Assembly (NCBI GenBank): GCA_964469935.1
Contig: CAYXZQ010000010.1
Span: 1 to 42,004 of the forward strand
Direction: 5' to 3'
DNA length: 42,004 nucleotides
DNA from: CAYXZQ01 sp964469935
GTDB taxonomy: Archaea; Nanobdellota; Nanobdellia; Woesearchaeales; DSVV01
Shown here: positions 31,123-40,616 of the stretch, one piece after another
Layout of the letters: each line of letters opens with the position of its first letter
Numbering within the stretch: the stretch's first letter is position 1
Made by a program: the position numbers and the translations under genes
Notes under the pieces: model-generated
Told to the model about the DNA's origin: nothing
Databases searched by the model: none
Seen by the model: the letters and a program-made list of their open reading frames with translations, nothing else

Positions 31123-32637
31123 TCATTTAAGGTCGGAAAACTTCATCTCGCCGCTCACGAGCTTCTGTAGCTTGTCCTTCAGCTCTGAGAGCTTGACCCT
31201 CTTCTGCTCCGTCGAGTCCCTGTCCCTGACCGTCACCGACTTGTCCTTCTCTGTGTCGAAGTCGTATGTCACGCAGTACGGGATCCCTGTCTCGTCAGCA
31301 CGGGCGTACCTTCTTCCGATGCTCCCTGACCTGTCGAACATGCTCGTCATGTGCATCTTGAGCTCGTCATGGACCTTCTTCGCCTCGTCATTGAGCTTGT
31401 TGTGCAGAGGGAACACGCCGACCTTCACAGGGGCGAGCTTCGGGTGGAGGTGGAGCACGATGTTGCCCCTCTTCTTGTCGTCGTCATACGCGTCGAACAT
31501 GAAGACGAGGAAAGACCTTCCTACTCCGAAAGACGGCTCTGCGACCACGTGCGGGACGACCTTCTTTTGCGTCTTCTCGTCGAAGAGCGAGAGGTCCTTC
31601 TTGGAATATTTTATGTGCTGGGTCAGGTCGAAGTCCGTCCTGTTCGCGATGCCGATGAGCTCTTTCCAGCCGAACGGGAAATTGTACTCGAGGTCCCATG
31701 TATCCAGTGCATAGTGGCTCTTCTCTGTGGCCACGTGCTGGCGGATCCTGAAATTCTCCTTCTTCGCCCCGAGGTCAGTATAGTATTTCTCTGCAGATGC
31801 CAGCCAGTAGGCATGCCACTGGGTCATTATCACACCTTTTTCAAGGGCCTCCTTTGCAGTCATCACAACTGCTTCCTTTGCATCCTTGCCCTGCATCTCT
31901 GCGCTCATCACATTGAACTTGTGGCTCAGGATTTCCTTGACATAAGGGCAGTTGTTCAGGTCATCCGGGTGGATGAAGTACTCTATCTCCATCTGCTCGA
32001 ACTCCCTGCACCTGAAGAGGAAGTTCCTCGGAGATATCTCGTTACGGAACGCTTTTCCCACCTGCGCAAGGCCGAAAGGCAGCTTGACCCTGGCATTGTC
32101 GACTGCAAGGCGGAAGTCGGCAAACATCAATTGTGCAGTCTCCGGCCTGAGATAGGCTATGGACTCGCTCGTCTCTGCAGGTCCGACCTGGGTCTTGAAC
32201 ATGAGGTTGAAATCGTTAGCCTTCTGGAACTCGCCGCCGCACTCAGGGCAGACGAGCTTGTTCTTCTCCACAAGCTCATTGACCTCGGGGGCCTTGATCC
32301 CGTCAGCTGCGATCTTCAGCTTCTCCTCGAGGAAAAGGTCAGCACGCTCCTTGTGCTTGCATTTCGTGCACGTGAGCATGAGGTCCTGGAAGCTGTCCAC
32401 GTGGCCTGATGCCTTCCAGACGGTCGGGTGGGTGATTATCGAGCCGTCGATACCGATTACATCGTCCCTCTGCTGGACGAACTTCTTCCACCATTCCTGC
32501 TTGATGTTGTTGTTGAGGTCTGCGCCGAACGGCCCGAAATCAAAGAAACCAGCCATCCCGCCGTATATCTCAGAATTAGGATAAACAAATCCCTTCCTCT
32601 TGCAAAAAGTTGCCATCTCGTCTATTGTCATTCCCAT
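31123..32637 (-). CDS. glyS: Glycyl-tRNA synthetase, archaeal/eukaryotic dimer type
   Basis: 504 residues. KRKGFVYPNSEIYGGMAGFFD at the N terminus, class II motif 2 GKAFRNEISPRNFLFRCREF, and late motifs PHVVAEPSFGVGRSF and TGIPYCVTYDFDT are those of the alpha2 GlyRS. A zinc ribbon is seen (CTKC then CPEC). It charges tRNA-Gly. Start ATG 32637; ATG 32631 is an alternative. A TATA box about 30 bases upstream implies a leaderless mRNA. Confidence 0.95.
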   Translation of the reverse strand: MGMTIDEMATFCKRKGFVYPNSEIYGGMAGFFDFGPFGADLNNNIKQEWWKKFVQQRDDVIGIDGSIITHPTVWKASGHVDSFQDLMLTCTKCKHKERADLFLEEKLKIAADGIKAPEVNELVEKNKLVCPECGGEFQKANDFNLMFKTQVGPAETSESIAYLRPETAQLMFADFRLAVDNARVKLPFGLAQVGKAFRNEISPRNFLFRCREFEQMEIEYFIHPDDLNNCPYVKEILSHKFNVMSAEMQGKDAKEAVVMTAKEALEKGVIMTQWHAYWLASAEKYYTDLGAKKENFRIRQHVATEKSHYALDTWDLEYNFPFGWKELIGIANRTDFDLTQHIKYSKKDLSLFDEKTQKKVVPHVVAEPSFGVGRSFLVFMFDAYDDDKKRGNIVLHLHPKLAPVKVGVFPLHNKLNDEAKKVHDELKMHMTSMFDRSGSIGRRYARADETGIPYCVTYDFDTEKDKSVTVRDRDSTEQKRVKLSELKDKLQKLVSGEMKFSDLK

Positions 32638-32660
32638 TGTGCAGAAGGGTGTTTGGGTGG

Positions 32661-32673
32661 ATATATTTAAAGG
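32661..32673 (-). promoter_or_regulatory. TATA box for glyS
   Basis: Reverse strand CCTTTAAATATAT, 24-36 bases before ATG 32637. Confidence 0.5.
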
Positions 32674-32733
32674 TTGCTCATAAAAAACAGGAGATACGAG
32701 AAGAAAACAGAAGAAAAAAACGACAAATGCAGC

Positions 32734-33060
32734 CTATTTCATGAGCTTGGTGTGGAGCTTCATCTGCTTGATGTTTGCCGACAGCTCGCCAAGCTTGCCC
32801 TTGAGCTCGTGTATCTCGGCGACGAAGGGGTCGTTGTCCGGGATCTTCTCATCCTTTGACATTACCCTGCTCCTCATATAAGAGTCCATCTTCTGTATTG
32901 CCTGGTGCACGAAGTCAAGCTCCTGCTTGATCTCCTCCATGGCCTTGTAGAGCCTCTGCACATGGCTCTCCCTGTCCTGGAGCTCCCTCAGCACTGCCTC
33001 TTTCTTATTATCCTTGTAGTCGCCTTCCATGTCCTTAAGATCATCATGACCGAATCCCAT
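32734..33060 (-). CDS. Small coiled-coil protein of unknown function
   Basis: 108 residues. Helical throughout, with a heptad-like run over about 20-65 (RELQDRESHVQRLYKAMEE) and a second helix at the C terminus (IHELKGKLGELSANIKQM). No family recognised. CGAGGTGTTATT before the ATG is nearly identical to the site in front of the SSB gene. It has its own TATA box overlapping the end of rfcL. Confidence 0.7.
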   Translation of the reverse strand: MGFGHDDLKDMEGDYKDNKKEAVLRELQDRESHVQRLYKAMEEIKQELDFVHQAIQKMDSYMRSRVMSKDEKIPDNDPFVAEIHELKGKLGELSANIKQMKLHTKLMK

Positions 33061-33104
33061 AATAACACCTCGAAATATCTTATCTTCCCTTAATCCGACA
33101 GATA

Positions 33105-33115
33105 TTATATAAAAC
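33105..33115 (-). promoter_or_regulatory. TATA box for the small coiled-coil gene
   Basis: Reverse strand TTTTATATAAT, about 50 bases before ATG 33060; leader of about 20 bases holding the GAGGTG site. Confidence 0.45.
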
Positions 33116-34318
33116 TTACTTCCTCAGCCAGCCTGCCTCGTCATCATTGAGCTCGAGATAAATAGTTATCCCCTCAGCCATGATGCCGTTGTTCCTGTAG
33201 ATATGCTGAAGATAGGGCATCTCCTTCTGTGCAACCCTCCATGACGTGTGCGTCCTCTCAGCGAGCTTCTCTGCAATGGCTTTTCTTTTCGCATACTTCT
33301 GGTTCGCCATCCATATCTTGAGCAGGCGCCTGGTCTCTTTGAGGTCGAGAGCGCCCCTGTACTTCTCATCCTTTGACACTGCCACGCCCGCTGTCTGCAG
33401 GGCGAATATGTAGACGAGGAATCTCCAGTGCTGCCAGCGCCTTATCCTCCTGCCGTAGACATCTGCCTTCGAGAGCTTGTCGAATGCGCGCATCAGGTCA
33501 GCGGGCTTTGTGTATTCTTTGGGCAGGTTCTCGTCAAGCCAGAGCATGACCTGGCTGTAGTCAAGGTTGACATTGTCGAGCGAGGACAAGGCTACCTGCG
33601 GGTCAGTGGTCTTGAATATCTTGAGGAGCGCATCCTTGATGGTCCCTGCCTGCTCCCTCTCGAAGAGCTCCTCGAGGTCTGCCTTGTCAAAAGAGCCCCT
33701 GCCCCCCAGGGTCTGGAGGTCGTTTATCGCCGCCCTCATGTCGCCCCCCGAGCGCCTTGCAAGGGACTTGAGCGCCATCCCGTCGAACTCGATCTTCTCC
33801 TTCCTGCATATCTGCGCGAGCCTCTCGAAGATGTCTGTGTAGGAGAGCCTGTCGAACATAGCCATGCTGCACTTCGAGCGGAGCTTTGAGAATTTCCTGT
33901 CATAGGGGTCCTGGGAAGTCAGCACCATGGGATAGGATGTCTTTGCGACTGCGCTTATGAGCGCCTGGAGCCCGCCCCTGTCTCCTGTGCCTGAGAGGCC
34001 GTCTATCTCATCGACCAGGATCACTTTTCCCTTTGCGAACAGGCTCCTCTGCGTGGATGCTGTCCCGATTATCCCCTGGACGCCTGCCTTGTTCCGGGTG
34101 TCGGATGCGTTCACCTCCATGACCTCGAGCCCAAGCTCGTCTGCGACTGCATAGACGCTAGATGTCTTGCCTGTGCCCGGCGGGCCGTAGAGGATGAGGG
34201 CCTTCTTCTTCTGGCTCCTGTAGTCGAGGATGAACTTCCTGAGCTGCTTTATCCCATCATCCTGGCCCACAATCTCTGAAGGGGTTTTCGGCAGGTACTT
34301 GTGTATCCACGGCTTCAT
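33116..34318 (-). CDS. rfcL: Replication factor C large subunit
   Basis: 400 residues. N terminus WIHKYLPKTPSEIVGQD, Walker A LYGPPGTGKTSSVYA (about 42-56), Walker B KVILVDEIDGLSG, then the helical lid and C-terminal collar. The large subunit lacks the SRC arginine-finger motif of the small subunit; here the region reads LRSKCSMAMF. With four small subunits it loads the PCNA sliding clamp on DNA. The C terminus is short (about 400 residues against 450-500 in many archaea) and has no evident PCNA-binding box. Confidence 0.9.
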   Translation of the reverse strand: MKPWIHKYLPKTPSEIVGQDDGIKQLRKFILDYRSQKKKALILYGPPGTGKTSSVYAVADELGLEVMEVNASDTRNKAGVQGIIGTASTQRSLFAKGKVILVDEIDGLSGTGDRGGLQALISAVAKTSYPMVLTSQDPYDRKFSKLRSKCSMAMFDRLSYTDIFERLAQICRKEKIEFDGMALKSLARRSGGDMRAAINDLQTLGGRGSFDKADLEELFEREQAGTIKDALLKIFKTTDPQVALSSLDNVNLDYSQVMLWLDENLPKEYTKPADLMRAFDKLSKADVYGRRIRRWQHWRFLVYIFALQTAGVAVSKDEKYRGALDLKETRRLLKIWMANQKYAKRKAIAEKLAERTHTSWRVAQKEMPYLQHIYRNNGIMAEGITIYLELNDDEAGWLRK

Positions 34319-34340
34319 GCCTTTTTGGTAAACCAGGTTG

Positions 34341-34350
34341 ATATATTAAG
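34341..34350 (-). promoter_or_regulatory. TATA box for rfcL
   Basis: Reverse strand CTTAATATAT, 23-32 bases before ATG 34318. Confidence 0.45.
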
Positions 34351-34412
34351 GTTTGGATTGGCCTCCACTGGACATCCTGCCGCAGGCTTTAAAAAGCAAT
34401 TGCCGTGAATCT

Positions 34413-34469
34413 TCCGGATGTTTTCCGTCCAATCCGGAGATTAATCCTTAAACCAAATACATTTAAACC
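34413..34469 (+). promoter_or_regulatory. uvrA promoter with TCCGGAT inverted repeat
   Basis: TCCGGAT (34413-34419) and ATCCGGA (34432-34438) form an inverted repeat 12 bases apart. It lies just upstream of the TATA-like CATTTAAACC (34460-34469), which is 24 bases before ATG 34493. It could be an operator for damage-controlled expression; that is inference. Confidence 0.4.
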
Positions 34470-34492
34470 AACATTTATTCCGAAAGAGTCCG

Positions 34493-37285
34493 ATGAGCGA
34501 CAAGATAACAATAAAGGGAGCGAGGCAGCACAACCTCAGGGACATAGACCTGGCCCTGCCGAGGGACAAGTTCATAGTGCTCACAGGCCTCTCGGGCTCA
34601 GGCAAGAGCACGCTCGCCTTCGACACCATATACGCAGAGGGACAGAGAAGGTATGTCGAGTCTCTCTCTGCTTATGCAAGGCAGTTTTTGGGGCTGATGA
34701 GCAAGCCTGACGTGGACTCCATCGAGGGGCTCTCGCCTGCGATATCCATCGACCAGAAGACCACGTCGAAGAACCCGAGGTCGACAGTGGGCACTGTCAC
34801 AGAGATATACGACTACCTCCGCCTGTTCTTCGCGCGTGTCGGCACGCCGTACTGCCCTGACCATGATATCCCCATAGAGTCCCAGTCTCCTGAGAAGATA
34901 TCAGAGAGCATCGCTGCCGAACACAAGGGCATGATAACGATCCTCGCCCCTGTCGTCAGGAAGAAGAAAGGGACCTACGAGAAGCTGATTTCAGACCTCA
35001 ACAAGGAGGGTTACGTGAGGGTGAGGGTGAACGGCAAGGTCTACAGGACCGACGAGAAGGTGAAGCTCGAGAGATACAAGATGCATGACATCGACGTGGT
35101 CATAGACAGGATGGATGCAAAGGACAGGTCGAGGCTCACAGAGGCTGTGGAGAACGCGCTCATAAAGGGAAAGGGGCTGCTATATGCAGACAAGAAGTTA
35201 TATTCGGCAAGGCTGGCATGCCCGAAATGCGGCATGGCGTTCGAGGAGCTCCAGCCGAGGATGTTCTCGTTCAACAGCCCGTTCGGCGCATGCGAGACAT
35301 GCTCGGGCCTCGGGGTGAAGATGGATTTCGACCCGGACCTCATAATACCTGACAAGTCGCTCTGCATAGCAGACGGGGCTGTGATGCTCTACAGGAACGC
35401 AATCGACGGATGGCGGGGGCAGTATCTCGGCGCTGTCGCCAAGCACTACGGATTCGACGTGTTCACCCCCATATCATTTCTCACGAAGAAGCAATACAAG
35501 ATCCTGATGTACGGCTCTGATGAAGACATCAGGTTCAAATTCAGGATGAAGAACGGGGACTCGGAATGGTCCCATACAGGGGACTGGGAAGGGCTCATTC
35601 CCCAGTCAGAGAGGCTCTACCAGCAGACCAAGTCAGACTACAGGAGAAGGGAGCTTGAGAAGTTCATGAGATTCACCCCATGCCCTGACTGCGGAGGGCA
35701 GAGGCTGAACAGAAAGGCACTTGCAGTGAAAGTGGACAAGAGGTCCATAATAGACATAACTGACATGCCTGTCAAGGACAGCATAAGCTTCTTCCATGAC
35801 CTGAAGCTGTCGGAGAAGAAGGCAGAGATCGCCCGCCAGATACTCAAGGAGATTCGGAGCAGGCTCGATTTCCTCGACAAGGTCGGGCTCAATTACCTGA
35901 CCCTCTCAAGAAACGCAGGCACGCTCTCAGGAGGAGAGGCGCAGAGGATACGCCTCGCAACCCAGATAGGCTCAAACCTCGTAGGGGTGCTATACATATT
36001 AGACGAGCCGTCCATAGGCCTTCACCAGAAGAACAATTTCAGGCTCATACAGACCCTGCAGAGGCTCCGGGACCTCGGAAACACCCTGGTAGTAGTAGAG
36101 CATGACGAGGAGACCATAAGGAGCGCAGACTACATAGTGGACCTCGGGCCGGGCGCAGGCATCCACGGCGGCAAGGTCGTCGCTGTGGGGACACCCAAGC
36201 AGATAGAGAGGAACCCGAAATCCCTCACAGGCCAGTATCTCTCAGGCAAGCGAAAGATAGAGACGCCGAAGAAGCGCAGGAAATCGAACAAGTATCTCAC
36301 GATCCTCGGGGCGAAGCACCACAATCTCAAGAACATAAATGTGAAGATACCCATAGGCGTGCTGACCCTCGTCACTGGCGTGTCAGGCGGCGGGAAATCG
36401 ACCCTGATATACGAGATTCTTTACAAGGCGCTCATGAGAAGGCTGCACAAGTCAAGGCTCAACCCGGGAAAGCACGAGGGCATCGAATTTGACTCTCCCA
36501 TAGACAAGGTCATTGTCATAGACCAGTCGCCCATAGGCAAGACCCCGCGCTCGAATCCGGCCACGTACACCAAGGTCTTCGACGAGATACGCAAGCTCTT
36601 TGCAGGGACCAAGGAGGCGAAGCTCAGGGGCTACAAGCCGGGCAGGTTCTCTTTCAATGTCAAGGGAGGCAGGTGCGAGGCATGCCAGGGCGACGGGCTC
36701 ATAAAGATAGAGATGAACTTTTTGCCCGACGTCTACGTGCAGTGCGAGGAATGCAAGGGGAAGAGATACAACCGCGAGACCCTCGAGGTCAGGTACAAGG
36801 GAAAGAGCATAAGCGACGTGCTTGACATGAGCGTGGACGAGGCCCTGGAACTTTTCAAGAACATCCCGTCTGTAAAGGCAAAGATCGACACTCTCATGAG
36901 GGTCGGGCTCGGATACATCAAGCTCGGCCAGTCGTCTGTCACGCTTTCCGGGGGCGAGGCGCAGAGGATAAAGCTCACGAGGGAGCTCTCGAAGAAAGGG
37001 ACCGGCAGGACCCTCTACCTTCTTGACGAGCCCACGACAGGGCTGCATTTCCACGACATAAAGAAGCTCATAAAAGTGCTCAACGACCTCGTGGACAAGG
37101 GCAACAGCGTCGTTGTCATCGAGCACAACCTCGACGTGATAAAGTCAGCGGACCACATAATCGACCTCGGGCCTGAAGGCGGAGATGACGGCGGGCAGAT
37201 AGTCGCCACAGGCACTCCTGAGCAGATAGCGAAGAACAGCAAGAGCCATACAGGGGAATTTTTGAAAAAGATGCTCAAGGCATGA
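34493..37285 (+). CDS. uvrA: Excinuclease ABC subunit A
   Basis: 930 residues, full length. First Walker A GLSGSGKSTLAFDTIY (about 31-46), first zinc module CPKCG...CETCSGLG, ABC signature LSGGEAQRIRLATQI, second Walker A GVSGGGKSTLIYEIL, second zinc module CEACQGDG...CEECKGKRYN, and second signature LSGGEAQRIKLTREL, each followed by Walker B (LDEPS, LDEPT). UvrA finds bulky DNA damage and loads UvrB. It is a bacterial-type repair protein in an archaeal setting. uvrC follows about 1.4 kb downstream on the same strand; uvrB is not in the window. Confidence 0.95.
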   Translation: MSDKITIKGARQHNLRDIDLALPRDKFIVLTGLSGSGKSTLAFDTIYAEGQRRYVESLSAYARQFLGLMSKPDVDSIEGLSPAISIDQKTTSKNPRSTVGTVTEIYDYLRLFFARVGTPYCPDHDIPIESQSPEKISESIAAEHKGMITILAPVVRKKKGTYEKLISDLNKEGYVRVRVNGKVYRTDEKVKLERYKMHDIDVVIDRMDAKDRSRLTEAVENALIKGKGLLYADKKLYSARLACPKCGMAFEELQPRMFSFNSPFGACETCSGLGVKMDFDPDLIIPDKSLCIADGAVMLYRNAIDGWRGQYLGAVAKHYGFDVFTPISFLTKKQYKILMYGSDEDIRFKFRMKNGDSEWSHTGDWEGLIPQSERLYQQTKSDYRRRELEKFMRFTPCPDCGGQRLNRKALAVKVDKRSIIDITDMPVKDSISFFHDLKLSEKKAEIARQILKEIRSRLDFLDKVGLNYLTLSRNAGTLSGGEAQRIRLATQIGSNLVGVLYILDEPSIGLHQKNNFRLIQTLQRLRDLGNTLVVVEHDEETIRSADYIVDLGPGAGIHGGKVVAVGTPKQIERNPKSLTGQYLSGKRKIETPKKRRKSNKYLTILGAKHHNLKNINVKIPIGVLTLVTGVSGGGKSTLIYEILYKALMRRLHKSRLNPGKHEGIEFDSPIDKVIVIDQSPIGKTPRSNPATYTKVFDEIRKLFAGTKEAKLRGYKPGRFSFNVKGGRCEACQGDGLIKIEMNFLPDVYVQCEECKGKRYNRETLEVRYKGKSISDVLDMSVDEALELFKNIPSVKAKIDTLMRVGLGYIKLGQSSVTLSGGEAQRIKLTRELSKKGTGRTLYLLDEPTTGLHFHDIKKLIKVLNDLVDKGNSVVVIEHNLDVIKSADHIIDLGPEGGDDGGQIVATGTPEQIAKNSKSHTGEFLKKMLKA

Positions 37286-37326
37286 TAAGACTGCAGATTT
37301 CTTAATCACTCAATAATAGTAAATTA

Positions 37327-37336
37327 TTTATATCAT
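37327..37336 (+). promoter_or_regulatory. TATA box for the HD-like gene
   Basis: TTTATATCAT, 21-30 bases before ATG 37357. The same box (TTATTTATATCAT) recurs before the gene at 38476. Confidence 0.45.
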
Positions 37337-37356
37337 TGTTCGGCACCTCAACAGCC

Positions 37357-38439
37357 ATGACAAGAAAAAAGCACAAGGGCAGGAAAAAGCTCCTGACCAA
37401 AAAGCAATTCCTATACATGAAAAACGACTTGTCCAAAATTGTCAATGTCATGGACGAGCTTGCGCTCCGGGGCGAGGTGCACAGGATAATAGGAGACGAG
37501 AAGACCGGAACTGTCTTTCCGGGGTTCGATTTCGCAAAGCTGGACAAGACCTACGCAAACACAATAAACCTCTATAACGGCATGTGGCCGGGATACCAGA
37601 AATGCAACAATGCCTACCATGACCTCGAGCATACGATGATGATATTCCTTGCGACTGCAAGGCTTTTGCACGGCTACCAGGTGGTGCACGGGGATGAACC
37701 AAAGAAGAGGATATCATCCCAGGGCGCGCTCCAGGGGCTTGAGAGCTCATTAATCCATGAGGCAGGGCTACAGCTGAAGGTTGAGGAGGACAGACCATAT
37801 CCACACGGTTCAACAGGAGCATTCTACACGAACGGGCATGAGGAGAGGAGCAAAAAGTTCATGCTCCATTACTTCACCGGGCAGGACGCAATCCCGAGGG
37901 ACGACGTGCTTGAAGAGCTGAACATAACCAGAGAGGAGCTCGTCTTCAGGAAAAACAACATCTTATGCACAGGCCTGAGCCAGGACATGACCAGGATAGG
38001 CTTCTCGACATACGAGGAAGAGGTGGTCTCGAAGATAGTCGGCACAGCTGACCTCCTGGGCCAGATGTCTGACCCCAACTACGTCTACAAGCTGCCGTAC
38101 CTGTTCCTTGAGTTCGTCGAGGCAGGGATACTGGATTACGAAAGCCCTATCGAGCTGATAGCGAAGCACGAAGAATTCCATGATGAGATGATCGGAAGGA
38201 TGGACAATCAGCTTGGTGGGATGAGAGAATACATGCGCCACCATTTCAGGGAGCACAGGGGGATCGACAGGGACCTTTACCATGAATGCATTGAGATTAA
38301 CCTTAAGCGCTCGCGGAGGATCGGAAGGAACCCGGAAAGATTCTTCAGAAGGCTATCGCGAAATACGGACTACAATTCAAGGCTTTCGGATCTCACGAGG
38401 CTTGAGGAAGATACTAAACAGGCGGAACAGGTATTATAG
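37357..38439 (+). CDS. HD/PDEase-like putative phosphohydrolase
   Basis: 360 residues from ATG 37357, which is preferred to an in-frame TTG at 37336 inside the TATA box. AYHDLEHTMMIFLATARLL resembles the H-x3-H start of HD/PDEase proteins. SLIHEAGLQL would be the HD doublet with Glu instead of Asp, and VGTADLLGQMSDPNYVYKLP the later Asp region. The N terminus is very basic (TRKKHKGRKKLL). No membrane segment. Metal-dependent phosphatase or phosphodiesterase activity is inferred from these motifs only. It lies between uvrA and uvrC. Confidence 0.6.
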   Translation: MTRKKHKGRKKLLTKKQFLYMKNDLSKIVNVMDELALRGEVHRIIGDEKTGTVFPGFDFAKLDKTYANTINLYNGMWPGYQKCNNAYHDLEHTMMIFLATARLLHGYQVVHGDEPKKRISSQGALQGLESSLIHEAGLQLKVEEDRPYPHGSTGAFYTNGHEERSKKFMLHYFTGQDAIPRDDVLEELNITREELVFRKNNILCTGLSQDMTRIGFSTYEEEVVSKIVGTADLLGQMSDPNYVYKLPYLFLEFVEAGILDYESPIELIAKHEEFHDEMIGRMDNQLGGMREYMRHHFREHRGIDRDLYHECIEINLKRSRRIGRNPERFFRRLSRNTDYNSRLSDLTRLEEDTKQAEQVL

Positions 38440-38475
38440 ATTAGTTATTTATATCATGAGAACATTCTATGCCTG

Positions 38476-38694
38476 ATGGACATCGAAAAACACAAGTCCG
38501 AGTTCGACAGGGTCGTCGAAGAGTACGGCCTGGCTGAAAAAGCCGAGGAGATCGCAGGCTTCCTCCTCAAGAAGAGCGAGATAACAGCAGAGGAGTTCGC
38601 GACATTCTTCGCAATGACAGAGCATGACGCAGAGATATTTCTGTCTTTCATAGAGAAAGGCGTAAGGTTCCGGGAGAATCACCTCGACAAGTGA
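38476..38694 (+). CDS. Small helical protein coupled to uvrC
   Basis: 72 residues, starting MDIEKHKSEFDRVVEEYGLAE, mostly helical with an acidic, Ala/Glu-rich middle. A TATA box TTTATATCAT lies about 20-28 bases upstream. Its stop overlaps a GTG of the uvrC frame and sits 2 bases before the uvrC ATG, so the two are cotranscribed. No family recognised. Confidence 0.6.
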   Translation: MDIEKHKSEFDRVVEEYGLAEKAEEIAGFLLKKSEITAEEFATFFAMTEHDAEIFLSFIEKGVRFRENHLDK

Positions 38695-38696
38695 AA

Positions 38697-40244
38697 ATGA
38701 AGACCGATTCCCTGCCGAAAAACCCCGGATGCTATATCTTCAGGGACAGGAGCAGAAGGATAATCTACATCGGCAAGGCAAAGGACATAAGGAAGAGGGT
38801 GTCCTCCTATTTCCAGAAGAAGGAGCATGACGCAAAGACAGAGGCGCTCATAAGCCACATAGATTCAGTCGATTTCATCGTCACGGACAACGAGGTCGAG
38901 GCGCTCATACTCGAGAACAACCTGATAAAGAAGAACCAGCCCAAGTACAACATACTTCTCAAGGACGCCAAGAGATACGCCTATATAGAGCTGACTGACG
39001 AGGATTTCCCGAGGCTCCTGCTCGCAAGGAAGAGGACGGCAGGCGGGAAGTATTTCGGGCCGTTCACATCTGCTGCAGAGAGGGACCACGTGCTGAGGAT
39101 CGCCCAGAGGCTATTCCAGATAAGGACCTGCAGGAGGATGCCCAAGAGGCCCTGCCTGCGTTATCATATCAACCTCTGCACAGCGCCCTGCGCAGGCCAT
39201 GCGACCCTGGAAGAGTACGCAAGGCAGATAAGGAAGGCAGGCAAGTTCCTCAGCGGCAGGGCTGAGGAGCTAATAAAAGAGCTCGAGTCGGACATGCGGG
39301 CTGCTTCCGCAGGCCAGAGGTATGAGAAAGCCCTTCTATTCCGCGACCAGATAAATGCCCTGAAACATCTCACTGAGCAGCAGAATGTCGAGAGGCAGAA
39401 GACATACGACGAGGACATAATCAACTACATGGTGAGAGGCGGGAAAGCCTATGTCAACCTGTTCAACATCTACAAGGGGACGCTCATCAACAGGCAGGAG
39501 TTCATATTCGAGCACGACGAGGGGTTCCTCGAGGAGTTCATGACAAGGTACTATTCCGAGAACAGGGTTCCGAAGGAGATTATAGTCCCGAAGAAGACAG
39601 GGGATGCGATAAAGGGCTATCTCGAGACCATCAGGAAGTCGAAGGTGAGGGTCATTGTCCCGCAGAAAGGGGAGAAGAAGCAGCTGCTCGAGCTCGTGAA
39701 GAAGAATATCGAAATCACATACTTCGGCCAGACAGAGAAGCTAGAGGCGCTCAGGACAAAGCTCAGGCTCCAGGACACCCCCTTTGTCATCGAATGCTTC
39801 GACATATCTCATACAGGAGGGACCTCCACTGTCGGCTCCATGGTGCAGTTCAGGAACGCAAAGCCTGACAAGTCCAACTACAGGAGGTTCAGGATACGGA
39901 CAGTGGAAGGAATCGACGACTTCACAGCGATCGCCGAGGTCGTCAGGCGCAGGTATGCAAGGCTCAAGACGGAGAACGCTGACATGCCGGACCTGGTCAT
40001 AATCGACGGGGGGAAGGGGCAGCTCTCTTCTGCAATGAACGAGCTCGAGAAGCTCCGGGTGAAGGTCCCCATGATTTCGATCGCCAAGAAGCTCGAGGAG
40101 ATATACTTCCCGGGCTCGAAGTTCCCGCTCCGCCTCGACAGGAAAGAGAAGGCGCTCAGGTTCGTGCAGGAGATAAGGGACGAGGCGCATCGGTTCGCGA
40201 TTTCTTACCACAAGCTTCTGCGGAAGAAACAGGTCAGGGAATGA
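38697..40244 (+). CDS. uvrC: Excinuclease ABC subunit C lacking the C-terminal HhH domain
   Basis: 515 residues from ATG 38697 (GTG 38691 is possible). GIY-YIG nuclease domain at 1-90 (PGCYIFRD...IIYIGKAKDIRKRV), Cys cluster CRRMPKRPCLRYHINLC at about 140-165, UVR motif near 200-235, and the RNase H-like nuclease at about 360-510 (IECFDISHTGGTSTVG, DLVIIDGGKGQL, EIRDEAHRFAISYH). Bacterial UvrC is about 600 residues and ends with two helix-hairpin-helix motifs; here the protein stops just after LLRKKQVRE. UvrC makes the two cuts around a lesion. Confidence 0.9.
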   Translation: MKTDSLPKNPGCYIFRDRSRRIIYIGKAKDIRKRVSSYFQKKEHDAKTEALISHIDSVDFIVTDNEVEALILENNLIKKNQPKYNILLKDAKRYAYIELTDEDFPRLLLARKRTAGGKYFGPFTSAAERDHVLRIAQRLFQIRTCRRMPKRPCLRYHINLCTAPCAGHATLEEYARQIRKAGKFLSGRAEELIKELESDMRAASAGQRYEKALLFRDQINALKHLTEQQNVERQKTYDEDIINYMVRGGKAYVNLFNIYKGTLINRQEFIFEHDEGFLEEFMTRYYSENRVPKEIIVPKKTGDAIKGYLETIRKSKVRVIVPQKGEKKQLLELVKKNIEITYFGQTEKLEALRTKLRLQDTPFVIECFDISHTGGTSTVGSMVQFRNAKPDKSNYRRFRIRTVEGIDDFTAIAEVVRRRYARLKTENADMPDLVIIDGGKGQLSSAMNELEKLRVKVPMISIAKKLEEIYFPGSKFPLRLDRKEKALRFVQEIRDEAHRFAISYHKLLRKKQVRE

Positions 40245-40261
40245 GACGACTTTCAGAAAAA

Positions 40262-40271
40262 CTTATATAAC
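40262..40271 (+). promoter_or_regulatory. TATA box for the RelE-like gene
   Basis: CTTATATAAC, 22-31 bases before ATG 40293; leaderless mRNA predicted. Confidence 0.45.
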
Positions 40272-40292
40272 GAAGACTTCTTCAATTGTAGT

Positions 40293-40616
40293 ATGTATAG
40301 AGTCTTCAAAGCTCCAAAATTTCAGAAGAAATCGGACAAATTACTCAATTCCAGAGAGATTAAGGAACTCGACAACTTCATCAATGAGCTAAAAGACGGA
40401 AAGATTTCCGGCAAAAGGCTGAGCTATGATTTCTTCAGGGAAAAAAAGCTAAAGGGAAACAGGGTATATTTCCTGATATATGAAGACATAAAGATAATCC
40501 TCCTTATAAGCGTGAGCAACAAGAAATACCAGCAGGAGACCATTGACGAGATAAAATTATTCCTCCCTGAATTCAAATTGCATGCATATGAACTGTATTC
40601 AAAACTCAAGAAATGA
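40293..40616 (+). CDS. RelE/ParE-like toxin candidate
   Basis: 107 residues. MYRVFKAPKFQKKSDKLLN at the N terminus and a later YDFFREKKLKGNRVYFLIYED fit the RelE/ParE fold, where the KGNRVYFLI strand carries the typical R-x-x-Y/F. Basic throughout. RelE-like proteins cut mRNA on the ribosome and ParE-like ones poison gyrase; the sequence does not tell which, or whether it is toxic. Its stop codon directly abuts that of the antitoxin-like gene on the other strand. Confidence 0.65.
   Translation: MYRVFKAPKFQKKSDKLLNSREIKELDNFINELKDGKISGKRLSYDFFREKKLKGNRVYFLIYEDIKIILLISVSNKKYQQETIDEIKLFLPEFKLHAYELYSKLKK

Noticed and set aside
31351..32409. 352-residue forward frame opposite glyS
   Set aside because: Shadow of the glycyl-tRNA synthetase gene; no recognisable motif.
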